17,076 nt of DNA from an uncultured Eubacteriales bacterium (GTDB lineage Bacteria; Bacillota; Clostridia; Oscillospirales; Oscillospiraceae): contig CAKTJM010000024.1 in assembly GCA_934567745.1 (NCBI GenBank), forward strand, positions 1 through 17,076, in the 5' to 3' direction. Of this stretch, positions 7,274 to 13,646 are shown piece by piece; position 1 is the first letter of the stretch, and each line of letters opens with the position of its first letter. The notes under the pieces were generated by a model. The model was not told the origin of the DNA, ran no database searches, and worked only from the letters and a program-made list of their open reading frames with translations. Made by a program: the position numbers and the translations under genes.

Positions 7274-7277
7274 ACAG
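7255..7277 (+). promoter_or_regulatory. Operator 1 for the GntR regulator
   Basis: Palindrome GTATCA-N6-TGATAC (7258-7275), flanked by ACC on the left and AG on the right, overlaps the -10 box. It matches operator 2 at 19 of 23 positions. Predicted binding site of the GntR/YtrA-type repressor encoded just downstream; binding itself is inferred. Confidence 0.75.
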
Positions 7278-7285
7278 CCAAGAAG

Positions 7286-7308
7286 ACCGTATTACTCGAA
7301 TGATACAG
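7286..7308 (+). promoter_or_regulatory. Operator 2 for the GntR regulator
   Basis: Second copy, GTATTA-N6-TGATAC (7289-7306), with the same ACC and AG flanks. It is offset by 31 bp from operator 1, close to three helical turns, so both would lie on the same DNA face. It sits over the predicted transcription start and early leader. Confidence 0.75.
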
Positions 7309-7331
7309 TTTAGGAAAGCGAGGTGACGTCC

Positions 7332-7730
7332 ATGCTCACCTTCGACCAGCTCACGCTGGAGGAGGGCAGCCCCATCTATCTCCAGATCGTCCGCTACGTC
7401 CGGCAGGGGATCGCCGGCGGCAGCATCGCGCATGGCGCGGAGCTGCCCTCCCGCCGGGTGCTCTCCGCCCTGCTGGGGGTGAACCCCAACACGGTGCAGA
7501 AGGCCTATCGGATCCTGGAGGACGAGGGGCTGATCGCCTCCCACACCGGCGCCAAGAGCTGCGTCGTCGCCGACGACTACACCCGTGCCCGCGTCCGCGC
7601 GCTGCTGCTGCGCGCGGAGCTGGCGAAGACCGTGGACGCCATGCAGCGCATGGGCGTCGATCTCCCGGAGGCCCACGCCCTGCTCGATCAGGTCTGGGAC
7701 GATCCACAGAAAGGAGGGCCCGAACCATGA
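7332..7730 (+). CDS. GntR-family (YtrA subfamily) transcriptional regulator
   Basis: This is a 132-aa cytoplasmic DNA-binding protein, probably the autorepressor of the ABC operon. Residues about 11-78 form the GntR winged helix-turn-helix: SPIYLQIVRYVRQGIAGG, then ELPSRRVLSALLGVNPNTVQ and KAYRILEDEGLI. Only a short helical tail of about 50 residues follows, with no large effector-binding domain; this is the YtrA architecture. I chose ATG 7332 because GAGGTGA lies five bases upstream and homologues start close to the SPIYLQI block; a GTG at 7323 is possible. Two palindromic operators occupy its promoter. Its stop overlaps the next start as ATGA (7727-7730), indicating translational coupling. 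YtrA-type regulators commonly respond to cell-wall antibiotic stress, but the inducer here is unknown. Confidence 0.92.
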   Translation: MLTFDQLTLEEGSPIYLQIVRYVRQGIAGGSIAHGAELPSRRVLSALLGVNPNTVQKAYRILEDEGLIASHTGAKSCVVADDYTRARVRALLLRAELAKTVDAMQRMGVDLPEAHALLDQVWDDPQKGGPEP

Positions 7731-8479
7731 GGTCCCATCTCACCGTTTTCCAGCTCTTCCTGCGGCACACCGTCCTGCCGCTGCTCGCCCTGATTGGCAT
7801 CGTCGCCGTCGTCGAGGTCGGCTGCTTCCTCGTCTTCGGCGGCGATCCGGCGGCGATGACGCTGGAGGCCGCCCTCGACAAGGCCGCCTGGCCGCTGACC
7901 ATGGCCGCCGGTCTGGGCCTCGTCGCCTGCTGCGCGCTGCTGATCGGCGCGACCCTCGGCCGGGGCCGGATCCGCACCCAGTACACCCTCTGCCGCCTGA
8001 GCCTGTCGCACCGCGCCGTCGTGCTCTGGCAGGCGGCGGCCAACGTCCTGGCCCTGCTGCTGTACCTGCTGGCCCAGGCGCTGATCTTCCTGCTCCTGTG
8101 CTGGCTCTACGCCCGGCGCGGCGGCACGCTCGGCCCGCAGGCGCTCTTCCTCGCCTTTTGGCGGGTGGAGCTGTTCCACGCCGTCCTCCCGCTGGAGCAC
8201 ACCGCCCGGTGGGTCGCCAACGGACTGACGGTCGCCTCCCTCGGGCTGCTCTTCGCCTGCTCCACCGACAGGGAGCGGGAGGGCCGACGGGGCTTCGCGG
8301 CCGCGCTCTGCGCCCCCACCATCGTGGCCTTCTTCCGCACGACGGACATGACGGACCCCGGCTATCTCCTCTACCTCATCGCCATCGCCGCCCTCGCGTA
8401 CAGCGTCAGCTATCTCTGGTCCATCCCGTACTGGGTGGACGACGACGACCCCGCGCCCCAGGAGGGGGCCGGGTCGTGA
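7727..8479 (+). CDS. ABC transporter-associated membrane protein (permease 1)
   Basis: A 250-aa polytopic membrane protein. Hydrophobic segments lie at about residues 16-38, 54-77, 98-128 (long, possibly two passes), 164-178 and 211-233. An acidic, Pro-rich tail follows. The start has AAAGGAGGG about ten bases upstream. It shares ATGA with the GntR gene, and its own stop overlaps the next start. No signature motif is recognisable. Position between a YtrA-type regulator and a single ABC ATPase supports a transporter transmembrane subunit, as in YtrABC-like exporters. The second membrane protein next door would be its partner or co-permease. Specificity cannot be read from sequence. Confidence 0.75.
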   Translation: MRSHLTVFQLFLRHTVLPLLALIGIVAVVEVGCFLVFGGDPAAMTLEAALDKAAWPLTMAAGLGLVACCALLIGATLGRGRIRTQYTLCRLSLSHRAVVLWQAAANVLALLLYLLAQALIFLLLCWLYARRGGTLGPQALFLAFWRVELFHAVLPLEHTARWVANGLTVASLGLLFACSTDREREGRRGFAAALCAPTIVAFFRTTDMTDPGYLLYLIAIAALAYSVSYLWSIPYWVDDDDPAPQEGAGS

Positions 8480-9105
8480 GGGGGCGCGGCTACGTCCGGC
8501 TGTGCCCGCCGGACGCCACGCCGGGGGCCTATCGCAACGCCCACGTCTTCGCCGTGGCGGGCGTGGCGAGCTTCACCGCGCTGATCCTGCTCCTGCGCAT
8601 CTGCTCCGCCCGCAGTTCCCTGTACTGGACGCGCGGCAGCAAGCGGGAGCTGATGGACGGGGCGACGGCCCCGGACTACGGCGGCCTGGTCGCCGGGGAC
8701 GGCGTCGGGGGCTTCCCGCTCCTGCTGCTGACGGTCCTGCTCCTCCTCGGGCTGCTGTTCGTCTGCGTGAAGAACTATCTGGACCTGAGCCAGGGCAGCC
8801 GGGCGATCTGGCTCATGCGCCGCCTGCCGGACCGGTGGGAGCTGCCCCGCCGCTGCTGCGGTCTGCCGCTGCTCGGCATGGCCGCCGCGCTGGTCCTGTT
8901 CCTGATCGTCGTCCTGCTCTTCTACTTCGTCTATCTCTGGCTCATCCCGGAGGCCTGCCGCGCGCCGGACCAGTGGCACCGGCTGTGGCTCTGGCTCGCG
9001 CCCGGCGTCGATGCGCCGCCGCAGCGCCTCATGTCCCACGTCCGCCCGGACCTGCTCGGGCCGGATCTCGCTACGATCGGAGGTATCCCTCATGCTCATC
9101 TGTGA
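8476..9105 (+). CDS. ABC transporter-associated membrane protein (permease 2), GTG start
   Basis: A 209-aa membrane protein starting at GTG 8476, which overlaps the previous stop (GTGA). AGGAGGGGG lies about eight bases upstream. The same frame stays open far upstream through the previous gene, so a longest-ORF call would start wrongly at 7585. Hydrophobic segments lie at about residues 22-42, 79-98 and 131-157. A conserved-looking cytoplasmic loop sits between them (residues 100-127): KNYLDLSQGSRAIWLMRRLP followed by DRWELPRR. I associate this RSxYLMRRLP-like loop with membrane proteins in clostridial GntR-ABC operons. It is probably the second transmembrane component. Its end overlaps the ATPase start by 14 bp. 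Confidence 0.78.
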   Translation: MRGRGYVRLCPPDATPGAYRNAHVFAVAGVASFTALILLLRICSARSSLYWTRGSKRELMDGATAPDYGGLVAGDGVGGFPLLLLTVLLLLGLLFVCVKNYLDLSQGSRAIWLMRRLPDRWELPRRCCGLPLLGMAAALVLFLIVVLLFYFVYLWLIPEACRAPDQWHRLWLWLAPGVDAPPQRLMSHVRPDLLGPDLATIGGIPHAHL

Positions 9106-9829
9106 ACACGTCTCCAAGTCCTACCGAGGCAAGCGCGCGCTGGAGGACGTCTCCCTCTCGCTCCCGCGCGGGGAGCTCGTCGGGCTCTTCGGCGAGAACG
9201 GCGCGGGCAAGACCACCCTGCTCAAGTCGATCCTCGGCCTGATCCGCCACGAGGGGACCGTCACCCTCGACGGCGCGCCGATCGACCGATGGAACATCGA
9301 GAAGCTCTCCTTCGCCACCTGTGAGCACACCTTCTTCCCCCGGCTGACCGCCGAGGCGCACCGGGACTTCTATGCGGAGCACTTCACGACCTTCCGCGAC
9401 GACCGGTTCCGGGCGCTCATGGAGTTCTTCGACCTGCCGCGCGGGACGAACATCGGCCGCTTCTCCACCGGGCAGAAGAACCAGTTCGAGGTCGTCCTCG
9501 CCCTCAGCCAGGGCGCGGACTACGTCCTCATGGACGAACCCTTCTCCGGCAACGACGTCTTCAACCGCGAGGACTTCTACAAGGTCCTGCTCGGGATCCT
9601 GGAGCCGCACGAGACCGTCCTGCTCTCCACCCACCTGATAGACGAGGTCGCGCCGTCCATCGGCCGCGCCCTGCTGCTCCACCGGGGCCGGATCGTCGCC
9701 GACAAGTCCACGATGGAGCTGGAGGAGGAGGGCACGGACCTGATGAGCTTCGTCAAGAGCGTCTACCGTTACAAGGCCGACCGCGTCCTGGAGACCCTCC
9801 ACAAGCTCGACGGGGAGGAGACGCGATGA
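9092..9829 (+). CDS. ABC transporter ATP-binding protein (YtrB-like)
   Basis: A 245-aa cytoplasmic ATPase that energises the adjacent membrane proteins. Motifs: Walker A GLFGENGAGKTT (residues 31-42); a Q-loop region CEHTFFPRLT with Glu79 where Gln is usual; a signature FSTGQ (124-128) in place of LSGGQ; Walker B YVLMDE with catalytic Glu149; and switch His181 in STHL. The same departures (short protein, STGQ signature) are typical of YtrB/EcsA-like export ATPases. ATG 9092 is chosen because GGAGG (9079-9083) is eight bases upstream and the protein then begins at the usual MLICEHVSK N-terminus; in-frame sequence upstream belongs to the previous gene. ATGA overlap couples it to the next gene. 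Confidence 0.93.
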   Translation: MLICEHVSKSYRGKRALEDVSLSLPRGELVGLFGENGAGKTTLLKSILGLIRHEGTVTLDGAPIDRWNIEKLSFATCEHTFFPRLTAEAHRDFYAEHFTTFRDDRFRALMEFFDLPRGTNIGRFSTGQKNQFEVVLALSQGADYVLMDEPFSGNDVFNREDFYKVLLGILEPHETVLLSTHLIDEVAPSIGRALLLHRGRIVADKSTMELEEEGTDLMSFVKSVYRYKADRVLETLHKLDGEETR

Positions 9830-11388
9830 AGGCCCGGGCGATCGTGCTCCTGCTCTGCCTGGTGCTGGCGGCGGGCGGTGTGGTCTACGCCGCGCAGGCG
9901 ATCCATGACCAGCGCGAGGCCGTCGTCGTCACCGAGACGACCGTCCGCGGGGACCGGTCCGCCGCGGCGGGCCTGGTCGCCCAGCAGAAGGCCCGGAGCG
10001 GGATGGCCCTGTGCTGGGACCTGACGATCCCGCTGGACGATCCGGCGGCCGCGACGGCGGCGTTCTCCCGCCCGGTCCCGAAGGGGGCGGACGAGTGGCC
10101 CTCGACGGACGGGAGCGCCTGGTTCCACGTCCAGTCCGCCGCGCTGGGCGGCAGCGGGATCTATTTCGGCTCCGGCGTGGCCCTCGACGATCTGGATGGA
10201 TCGGGCTTCGGTCTGGACGGGCTGGGGCCGCTGCTCAAGGACGTCTACGACCGCACGCCCGCTGGGGAGAGCCGCACGGAGACCCTGTGCCTGCGGGACT
10301 ATCTGACCTACTACCCCTTCTCCGTGGACCTGACCCTGGGGCTGGCGTCCGAGGACTATGGCACGACGGAGCCGGTCCAGGGGTACGACAACGTCACCTA
10401 CTACGGGACCGACGTCCCGGAGGACGTCGTGACCCAGGCGCTCAACGACTATTTCCGCTTCCCAATCGCGGAGGACGCGACGCTGGAGGTCAAGATGGAC
10501 AAGGACGGCGAGGGGCGGATCGTCGAGATCTCGTGCACGCCGGACGATGACCACTTCAGCTCGCTCGACCCGCTCTCCCTGGAGCTGTCCGACGGGCTGT
10601 GGCTCTCCTTCTACCGCTGGAACGACGGGGTGCTGGACTATTCCGAGATCCCCGGGGGCTATGGGCTGTACCACCTGCCGGTGGCGCTGGAACAGGGCCG
10701 GTACGGCCTGGCCCTGACCCCTCGGCCGGACCGGCTGGAGACGGTCGTCTCCCTCCCGGACGGGGCCAGCGCCGTGGATCTGCGCCGGAGCGCGGACGGG
10801 ACCGCCCTGCTGTTGACCTGGTCCTTCGGGATGGAGCTGCACTGCACGATGGTGGACCGGGCGACGGGCGCGGTGCGGCAGGATCTGCTGCTGCCCTTCG
10901 GGGCGGGGGAGTACGGGGACTGGGTGGACGCCACCGCATCGCTCCGCAGCCTCGTGGAGCAGGACGGCCTGCTGCTCTTCACGACCTACTCGTCGTTCGC
11001 CCTGTGCGGACAGGAGGCGGACGGGACCTATCGGGTCCTGTGCCACGGCGCGCTGACCGATACGATCGCCGAGCCGGGCTATCTGGCGTGGGACGGCGAA
11101 CGGCTGGCGCTGGCGGCGCTCCAGGGCGTGACGGGGCTGGATCTGGCGGTGTACGATGCCACTGGCGTCGTACAGTACGTCGGGCAGTATCGCACCAGCC
11201 TGAACGAGGGCCTGCGGTTCCAGACCGACCGCCTGGGCACGGACGAGGAGTTCTGGTCGATCGACTACAACGACACGGAGAAGGACCTGGTGGCGCTCCA
11301 GTACAGCTATCGCGGGTACGGCGATCCGATCGGCTCGGTGGTCCGGCCGTGCGGCCAGGGCGGACTGGCACTGGCCTGGACGAACTGA
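9826..11388 (+). CDS. Membrane-anchored extracytoplasmic protein of unknown function, last gene of the GntR-ABC operon
   Basis: A 520-aa protein with one N-terminal hydrophobic segment (MKARAIVLLLCLVLAAGGVV, then YAAQ). It is either an uncleaved anchor or a signal peptide, so the bulk lies outside the membrane. The rest is acidic and beta-rich, with recurring units that look like propeller blades, such as LAWDGERLALAALQG and LDLAVYDATG, but no family I can name. The start overlaps the ATPase stop (ATGA). A diverged, frameshifted paralogue follows at 11783. Translational coupling suggests it works with the transporter, perhaps as a sensor, substrate-binding or protective surface component; this is inference. 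The MITE-like spacer behind it has no obvious + strand terminator close to its stop. Confidence 0.7.
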   Translation: MKARAIVLLLCLVLAAGGVVYAAQAIHDQREAVVVTETTVRGDRSAAAGLVAQQKARSGMALCWDLTIPLDDPAAATAAFSRPVPKGADEWPSTDGSAWFHVQSAALGGSGIYFGSGVALDDLDGSGFGLDGLGPLLKDVYDRTPAGESRTETLCLRDYLTYYPFSVDLTLGLASEDYGTTEPVQGYDNVTYYGTDVPEDVVTQALNDYFRFPIAEDATLEVKMDKDGEGRIVEISCTPDDDHFSSLDPLSLELSDGLWLSFYRWNDGVLDYSEIPGGYGLYHLPVALEQGRYGLALTPRPDRLETVVSLPDGASAVDLRRSADGTALLLTWSFGMELHCTMVDRATGAVRQDLLLPFGAGEYGDWVDATASLRSLVEQDGLLLFTTYSSFALCGQEADGTYRVLCHGALTDTIAEPGYLAWDGERLALAALQGVTGLDLAVYDATGVVQYVGQYRTSLNEGLRFQTDRLGTDEEFWSIDYNDTEKDLVALQYSYRGYGDPIGSVVRPCGQGGLALAWTN

Positions 11389-11392
11389 ATGA

Positions 11393-11426
11393 AAAACTCC
11401 GGCCCAGCCTTGACAGGCTGGACCGG
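11393..11426 (-). repeat. Degenerate copy of the toxin-locus terminator/promoter hairpin
   Basis: Read on the + strand this is AAAAACTCC, GGCCCAGCC, loop TTGACA, GGCTGGACCGG. It matches, with about three changes, the reverse complement of the hairpin at 13628-13664, including the TTGACA loop and the A/T run. On the - strand it reads as a terminator. The -10 box of the toxin-locus antisense promoter is not conserved here. Confidence 0.6.
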
Positions 11427-11434
11427 ATCTCAGG

Positions 11435-11467
11435 CTGTCGAAAGACCCCTGCGGGGTCTTTCGACAG
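11435..11467. repeat. Perfect 15-bp palindrome
   Basis: CTGTCGAAAGACCCC / GGGGTCTTTCGACAG with loop TGC. No T-tract follows. Its perfection in a non-coding spacer suggests a recent repeat element or a maintained RNA structure. Confidence 0.7.
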
Positions 11468-11782
11468 GGAGGATGCAGCCCCCTGCGCGCGCCCTGCGGG
11501 CACACTTGTGGGCTGAGAAGTATGTTTTCCGCGGCAGAGCCACGCAAAACATCGACCCGACTTTATTTCGCGCCTGCGGGCGCGAAACTGGGACTCCCTA
11601 AGAGCCGCCTTCGGCGGTTGGTCGCTTCCATGGCGCCTGCGGGCGCTCATCTGCGAGGCTTTTTTGACAGGCCGAGCTCCCCCCTCTGGGGGAGCAGAGG
11701 GCGAGAAGGGACGGGAAGGGACGCTGTGGCCCGTCGAAAGAAAATGAGACGTTGGACGACACCTGAGAAAGGAGCGACTGCG

Positions 11783-13209
11783 ATGAGACCACGTGCGATC
11801 GTGTTTTTCCTCTGTCTGACGCTGGCCATCGGCGGCGTGGCCGTGGCTGGGGGACAGCTCCACGCCGACCGGGACCAGGTCGGTCTCACGGAGACCGTCC
11901 GGGCTGGGGACCCCTCCGCCGCGGCGGGCCTGGTCGTGGAGCAGGCCCTGCAGAGCGGCAGCTATCTCCAATGGCAGATCTCGGCCCCGGTGGGCGACCC
12001 GGCGGCGGCGGAGACCTCCTTCGACAATAAGAAGATCCCCTGGCGGGAGTTGGTCTGGCCGCCGGAGGACCGGTCGATGTCCGTGACGCTCAAGGAGCTC
12101 AGGTGCGGGCCTCTGGAGATCGATCTATCGCTCTGGGGCGGGGATCTGGACCAGTATCTGAAGGAGAACGACGAGCTCATGCCGATCGCGCCCTTCCTGC
12201 GGGCCGTGGCCGAGCGGACGCCGTCCGGGGAGACCCAAACGGAGCAGCTCCGGCTGGCAGACTGGATGGAGGAGCAGCCGATCGAATGGCGGCTGGACGT
12301 GTACGATGAGCAGGTGGGGTACTATGACACCGCCGCGGCGGAGGAACGGCTGGCCGAGACGTTCCGCTTCCCGATCCCATCGGACGAGGTCGCGGAGGTC
12401 TCCGCCACCCGGAACGAGTACGGCGTGCTGATGGACTGCACCTTCTCAGCGGACTTGGCGCTGTTGAGCACGCCGTTGGCTCTGCTGACGGATCCTGCGT
12501 TCTGGTTCACGGTCACGAGTTCGGGTGAGCTGGACTTCTCCGAGGTCCCCGAGGAGCCGGGGCTGTACCGGCTGGCCGTCACGGCGGAGGGGGACCAGCG
12601 GCCCTGGATGCCGACAGCCTGAAGAACTGTTACACGCTGCCAGGATACGCCTGGGTCTGCGGCTTGATGAAGGGCGCGGCAGACGACGTCCTGCTGACCT
12701 ATGAGGTCGGTGCGGAGGAGCGCTGCGCGGTGCTGGACGCCGCGACGGGCGCGGTGCGGCAGGAGCTGAGTCTGCCGCAGCCAGCGGGACAGCATTGGAC
12801 CGGTCTGCTCGTGCAGGATGGGACGCTGCTGTTCAGCTATGAGGACCAGTTCTACTTCTATGTCTGGGAGGGGGACGGCTACGTCCTCCGTGTGACAGGC
12901 CAACTGCCGCAGGTGGAAGACCGTTCAGGAGAGACACAGGCGCTCGTGCCGTTTACGCTGGCATGGGATGGCGAACGGTTGGCTCTGGGTCAGGCACGCA
13001 CTGAGTCTGGCTGGGATCTGGCGGTATACGATGCTATGGGCGCGTTGCGCTACTTAGGGACCTACGCGACCACATTGTCGGAGTCCTTGGCACCCTTCAC
13101 TCCGGCGGGCTATTATGGGCCGGACTACTGGGACGAAGCGGAAGTCCCCCGCTATGATTGGATGGTCCCGGTCCCTGCGCAGTCCCTGACGCTGCGGTGG
13201 GAGACGTGA
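11783..13209 (+). pseudogene. Frameshifted paralogue of the 9826-11388 gene
   Basis: The N-terminus MRPRAIVFFLCLTLAIGGVA closely parallels the upstream gene (shared RAIV..LCL.LA.GGV, TET, DPSAAAGLV). The frame starting at ATG 11783 (GGAG at 11770) ends at TGA 12620-12622. The homology then continues in another frame from about 12605 to the stop at 13207-13209, with LAWDGERLAL and DLAVYDAMG matching the upstream copy. Aligning the break against the intact copy, between GLYRLAV and DSLKN, gives 44 bases where the intact copy has 57. That net 13-base loss explains the frameshift. Two separate proteins are unlikely: the second piece has no convincing start. It most likely arose by tandem duplication followed by decay. 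Confidence 0.8.
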
Positions 13210-13230
13210 ACGGCGCTTGGATGCAAAACG

Positions 13231-13268
13231 GCCCCCGGCCGTCCTTTTGGGACGGCCGGGGGCTTCTT
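13231..13268 (+). terminator. Strong intrinsic terminator after the pseudogene
   Basis: A 14-bp GC-rich stem (13231-13244 with GGACGGCCGGGGGC ending at 13263, loop TTTTG region) is followed by TTCTTA. The opposite strand has GTTTTGC after the same stem, so it may also stop - strand transcripts weakly. Confidence 0.8.
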
Positions 13269-13324
13269 AGACGGGAGAAGAAATACTTGCATCCTCTGTC
13301 GAACTATGGTAAGCTCTCCATAGA

Positions 13325-13352
13325 GTTATACGGCGGGCAAGGGGTCTGTCAG
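13325..13352 (-). promoter_or_regulatory. Possible - strand promoter in the toxin leader region
   Basis: Read on the - strand: CTGACA (13352-13347), 16 bp, TATAAC (13330-13325), each one mismatch from consensus. Transcription would run towards the terminator at 13231-13263, giving a candidate RNA of about 90 nt. There is no independent support, so confidence is low. Confidence 0.3.
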
Positions 13353-13361
13353 CATAGAACG

Positions 13362-13372
13362 GTGGTCGACTC
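13362..13372 (+). repeat. 5' arm of an 11-nt inverted repeat flanking the toxin gene
   Basis: GTGGTCGACTC is the exact reverse complement of GAGTCGACCAC at 13584-13594. The two arms lie on either side of the small peptide gene. If the toxin mRNA starts upstream of here, its 5' and 3' untranslated regions could pair over 11 bp. Confidence 0.6.
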
Positions 13373-13388
13373 TCTTCTTACTTAGGTA

Positions 13389-13419
13389 GAGGAGGGAGCT
13401 TACCTTTTTCTCCCTTCTC
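13389..13419 (+). promoter_or_regulatory. Stem-loop just upstream of the toxin ribosome binding site
   Basis: GAGGAGGGAG (13389-13398) pairs with CTCCCTTCTC (13410-13419) over 10 bp with one G-T wobble. The stem buries a purine-rich Shine-Dalgarno-like sequence and ends five bases before the true ribosome binding site. GAGCTTACC at 13396-13404 is also perfectly complementary to GGTAAGCTC at 13308-13316, so two mutually exclusive leader folds are possible. Confidence 0.5.
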
Positions 13420-13439
13420 ATACGGAAGGGGGTGGGCAT

Positions 13440-13565
13440 ATGGGCTTTTATGAGATCGCGAGCCTGGTCTTCCAGGCCGCCACGCTTCTCGTAGGCATCC
13501 TCGCCCTCCGCGAGAGCGGAAAAAAGAGACCGCCAGGCTGGCCCCTGACGGTCATCGTTCTTTGA
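13440..13565 (+). CDS. Small single-pass membrane peptide, putative type I toxin (holin-like toxin type)
   Basis: The 41-codon ORF encodes MGFYEIASLVFQAATLLVGI followed by LALRESGKKRPPGWPLTVIVL. It has a short N-terminus with a Tyr-Glu pair, one hydrophobic helix at about residues 7-23, then a basic RESGKKR tail. This build matches the putative holin-like / TxpA-BsrG-like toxins of Firmicutes, in which an xYExL start precedes one helix and a lysine-rich tail. A very strong ribosome binding site (AAGGGGGTG, 13426-13434) lies five bases upstream of the ATG. The gene is free-standing between terminators. A consensus - strand promoter and terminator predict an antisense RNA over its 3' end. The + strand promoter was not located with confidence. 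The C-terminal hydrophobic VIVL is unusual. Toxicity is inferred from architecture only; it could be a non-toxic membrane peptide. Confidence 0.65.
   Translation: MGFYEIASLVFQAATLLVGILALRESGKKRPPGWPLTVIVL
13520..13553 (-). terminator. Intrinsic terminator of the antisense RNA
   Basis: On the - strand, GACCGTCAGG (13553-13544) pairs with CCTGGCGGTC (13537-13528) over 10 bp with one wobble, loop GGCCAG, followed by TCTTTTTT. It lies entirely inside the small peptide gene, so coding and terminator constraints overlap. Confidence 0.75.
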
Positions 13566-13583
13566 GAACGGTCTAAACCAAAG

Positions 13584-13594
13584 GAGTCGACCAC
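13584..13594 (+). repeat. 3' arm of the inverted repeat flanking the toxin gene
   Basis: GAGTCGACCAC pairs perfectly with 13362-13372. It lies in the toxin 3' untranslated region and within the segment covered by the predicted antisense RNA. Confidence 0.6.
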
Positions 13595-13617
13595 TTCTGA
13601 TCAGCCCCTCTGACCAA

Positions 13618-13646
13618 AGTATAACCGCTCCGGCCCACCCTGTCAA
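13618..13646 (-). promoter_or_regulatory. Consensus promoter of the antisense RNA
   Basis: On the - strand: TTGACA (13646-13641), exactly 17 bp, TATACT (13623-13618). The -35 box is the loop, and the spacer covers one full arm, of the + strand terminator hairpin, so one stretch of DNA serves both elements. Confidence 0.8.

Larger units (their letters stand above)
11389..11782. other. Hairpin-rich spacer between the paralogues
   Basis: This 394-bp stretch has no credible gene; ORFs crossing it lack ribosome binding sites and run through palindromes. It holds six stem-loops: 11399-11426, 11435-11467 (perfect 15-bp stem), 11566-11587 (9-bp stem, loop TGCG), 11605-11617 (5-bp stem, loop TTC), 11633-11646 (5-bp stem, loop TGCG) and 11676-11695 (8-bp stem, loop CTCT). 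Several share a CC-TGC-GGG apex. The pattern suggests an accumulation of short palindromic repeats after duplication of the flanking gene. The second copy's ribosome binding site GGAG is at 11770-11773. Confidence 0.6.
13520..13611 (-). ncRNA. Predicted antisense RNA antitoxin of about 92 nt
   Basis: Transcription is predicted to start at an A (13611), seven bases after a consensus - strand -10 box, and to end in the T-tract at 13520-13525. The RNA would be fully complementary to the last 15 or so codons and the 3' untranslated region of the toxin mRNA, as RatA is to txpA mRNA in Bacillus subtilis. It contains GTGGTCGACTC, identical to the toxin's own 5' leader arm, so it could displace 5'-3' pairing of the mRNA. 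Ends are read from sequence; expression and function are inferred. Confidence 0.65.

Noticed and set aside
9769..11547. A 592-codon - strand ORF
   Set aside because: Opposite a gene coupled by ATGA to its operon; composition is Arg/Pro/Gln-rich and typical of a reverse-frame shadow.
11664..11692. Promoter for the second paralogue at TTGACA 11664
   Set aside because: No acceptable -10 box lies 16-18 bp downstream; the sequence there is part of a G/C hairpin.
12556..12622. Programmed ribosomal frameshifting in the split paralogue
   Set aside because: No slippery heptamer or stimulatory structure is visible, and the intact paralogue implies a net 13-base loss, which is simple decay.
13440..13565. 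The small peptide as a chance ORF
   Set aside because: A strong ribosome binding site, a clear membrane helix with basic tail, and flanking sense and antisense transcription signals make chance unlikely.
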